Shown here: in pieces, positions 62,817 through 64,000 of the stretch
Numbering within the stretch: position 1 is the first letter of the stretch
How the letters are laid out: every line of letters starts with the position of its first letter
Origin: Pseudomonas sp. 31-12
GTDB lineage: Bacteria; Pseudomonadota; Gammaproteobacteria; Pseudomonadales; Pseudomonadaceae
DNA: 64,000 bases
Direction of reading: 5' to 3'
NCBI RefSeq assembly: GCF_003151075.1
Contig: NZ_CP029482.1
Location: forward strand, 5,456,001-5,520,000
Made by a program: the position numbers and the translations under genes
Notes under the pieces: generated by a model
Databases searched by the model: none
What the model was told of the DNA's origin: nothing
What the model saw: only the letters and a program-made list of their open reading frames with translations

Positions 62817-63044
62817 TCAACTCTGCGGCCTCATTCCTTGAGAAAGTCCGAACATGAACAGCAATAAATCATGATCGGGTCGGGATGCCTCGGATGCCTT
62901 CGCTACCCGAGGCAACGGACAGTGAGCATCAGCACTCACTGAACTGAGGACTTGCGTGCGGGGCTGCTCCCACGCCGCCACCGCCAATGAAGCAACTGCC
63001 AAGGCTCCTATCAGAAACACACCTCGTGCAATTTCTAGTTTCAT
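62817..63044 (-). CDS. Small exported protein, 75 aa, unknown
   Basis: A signal peptide (MKLEIARGVFLIGALAVASLAVAAWEQ) followed by a short tail with one Cys (DAHCPLPRVAK). No known domain. It lies 3 bp after the inaA stop on the same strand, so probably in the same operon; PAO1 has a small gene in this place as I recall. Confidence 0.65.
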   Translation of the reverse strand: MKLEIARGVFLIGALAVASLAVAAWEQPRTQVLSSVSADAHCPLPRVAKASEASRPDHDLLLFMFGLSQGMRPQS

Positions 63045-63046
63045 TG

Positions 63047-63760
63047 CTATAAACCTTTGATAGCGCTGCCAAACGCCGTCTCATAAAAATAGACGAGTTT
63101 GCGCCAGTCTGCCGTGCTGAACGACGAGTGGCGGCGCAGCTGCTTCATGTCATGAGCAGCCGCGCGATAGGCAGTCAAACGCTGTCGGCATTTCTCCAGA
63201 TCGATCAAGGCAATCTCGACCTTGGCCGAGTCATCTTCACCCGTGACCCGCACAAAAACGTGCTTGATGTAGATGCAGCTGTGCTGCCATCGACCCTTGT
63301 GCATGCGGGCCAGATTGTCGGCCAGATCCTTCAGGACGCGATCATGAACCACTTCGCCGTGGCGCTCGCGACCACCGCCGGCGTACCAGTGTTCGATTTC
63401 CTCGAAGCCATCCAGCGCCTTGGTCACCAGCAAGGCGCGCCATTTGTGCACAGGGTCGCGCTGTGCGCCGCAGAAAACGATTTCCGGAACGCGCACGTCG
63501 AGCGCGCGAAGGCCAATGAGCGCATCGCGCTCGCGCAACACGGTCGGGCGACCGAACGGGTGCAGCCAGCTGCGATAGATATGCCCGGTCTGCCGCTTGG
63601 CGTAGAGCAGCTGTCCATCACTGCCCATGACACGCTGCACGCCACTTTCTCCGCCGCGACGGACGTTGGGTTCTTCTACCCACTCACCGCGCTGATTCCA
63701 GAAATAGTCGAAGCGGTCCTGAGAAGCGACGTCCGTTTCTGCTGCACATTGCACTGCCAT
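63047..63760 (-). CDS. inaA: InaA-family kinase-like protein
   Basis: 237 residues of the lipopolysaccharide-kinase (Kdo/WaaP) family: VQRVMGSDGQLLYAKRQTGH has the nucleotide Lys, RERDALIGLRALDVRVPEIVFCG follows, and the catalytic loop LARMHKGRWQHSCIYIKHVFV with LIDLEKCR (metal-binding Asp) is recognisable. InaA is acid-inducible and its substrate is unknown. ATG 63760 is chosen; the methyltransferase stop is 4 bp upstream, so the two are one operon. Confidence 0.88.
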   Translation of the reverse strand: MAVQCAAETDVASQDRFDYFWNQRGEWVEEPNVRRGGESGVQRVMGSDGQLLYAKRQTGHIYRSWLHPFGRPTVLRERDALIGLRALDVRVPEIVFCGAQRDPVHKWRALLVTKALDGFEEIEHWYAGGGRERHGEVVHDRVLKDLADNLARMHKGRWQHSCIYIKHVFVRVTGEDDSAKVEIALIDLEKCRQRLTAYRAAAHDMKQLRRHSSFSTADWRKLVYFYETAFGSAIKGL

Positions 63761-63764
63761 CCTG

Positions 63765-64000
63765 TTACCTCTTGCGTAATACGTAAACTCGCCACATGGC
63801 ATAGAGCGGTAAAAAGTCCAGTTGTTCCTGAATACGGAACCCTGCCTGTTCGAACTCCTTTTCTACCGTGGCCGCCGGTAACACAAATCGGTTTTGGTAA
63901 CCTTCCTGCCCACGCCGTTTCTCTGAGCGCTTGCGTTTCCAGGCCTTGAAATTGCCGTCCACCCACAACGAAAGGATCACGCTGTCACGCGTGACTCGTT
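63765..64000 (-). CDS. SAM-dependent methyltransferase, C-terminal part (runs off right edge)
   Basis: About 77 codons are visible, open to the window edge: RVTRDSVILSLWVDGNFKAW, KRSEKRRGQEGYQNRFVLPA, then EFEQAGFRIQEQLDFLPLYAMWRVYVLRKR. The closing FxxxGF...LPLYAMWRVYVLRK strands are typical of a class I SAM methyltransferase C-terminus. The SAM-binding part lies outside the window. Its position beside inaA agrees with the PAO1 order as I recall it. Confidence 0.75.
   Translation of the reverse strand, partial: RVTRDSVILSLWVDGNFKAWKRKRSEKRRGQEGYQNRFVLPAATVEKEFEQAGFRIQEQLDFLPLYAMWRVYVLRKR

Overview
The window is about 60% GC, gene-dense, and looks like the chromosome of a fluorescent Pseudomonas (P. 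fluorescens group). The grounds are the protein sequences, several REP families (cores such as GTGGGAGCGGGCTTGCCCGC, GTGGGAGCGAGCCTGCTCGC and TGTGGCGAGGGAGCTTGCTC), and gene order. pykA / crotonase / ferredoxin reductase / sadC / class I fumarase on the left, and argP / ACT protein / argO / sodB / bifA / imelysin cluster / mexVW / inaA / methyltransferase on the right, match blocks I recall from P. aeruginosa PAO1. No tRNA, rRNA, CRISPR array or replication origin was seen.

Layout: 1-2.6 kb holds the 5' part of a large Ig-like repeat protein (minus strand, running off the left edge) and a small DUF6124-type gene with a long structured leader. 2.7-10.4 kb is core genome: PilZ protein, TPR lipoprotein, pykA, a crotonase, a 2Fe-2S reductase, the diguanylate cyclase sadC and fumA. 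10.4-19.4 kb is accessory: an IS3-family element sits between fumA and its terminator, followed by Tc insecticidal-toxin genes tcB and tcC that carry three independent inactivating lesions. 19.4-24.2 kb is a DctB/MifS-type kinase, a sigma-54 activator and the MFS carboxylate transporter they probably control (a clear -24/-12 promoter with paired upstream sites). 24.3-27 kb has small redox and regulatory genes.

27-35.6 kb is a catabolic cluster: a polyamine-type ABC transporter, an aldehyde dehydrogenase, an AruI-like 2-oxoacid decarboxylase and a LysR regulator, which suggests uptake and oxidation of an amino- or guanidino-compound. 35.7-43.8 kb has an NAD(P)-binding protein, an unusual MBL-fold protein with its divergent LysR regulator, pobR/pobA, an MFS exporter and a Cache-domain protein. 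44-48 kb has a coiled-coil membrane protein, an SDR and the argP/ACT/argO unit. 48.2-52.7 kb has sodB, a second DUF6124-type gene with a matching structured leader, a repeat-rich intergenic region and bifA. 52.9-58.2 kb is an imelysin / di-haem oxidase / imelysin / DUF1513 cluster behind a strong Fur-box-like site. 58.5-62.7 kb is mexVW, and the right edge holds inaA and part of a methyltransferase.

Most interesting: (i) the two DUF6124-type genes share a 225-240 nt leader in which one stem differs completely in sequence between copies yet stays complementary, and the same variable word appears a third time in an upstream hairpin loop, so each copy seems to carry its own pairing code; (ii) a CTGTCAGAT-type palindrome lies at the same distance upstream of both the Ig-repeat gene and tcB, 10 kb apart, suggesting one regulator for both; (iii) the Tc genes are decaying or switchable (amber codon, 8-bp tandem duplication, one extra T).
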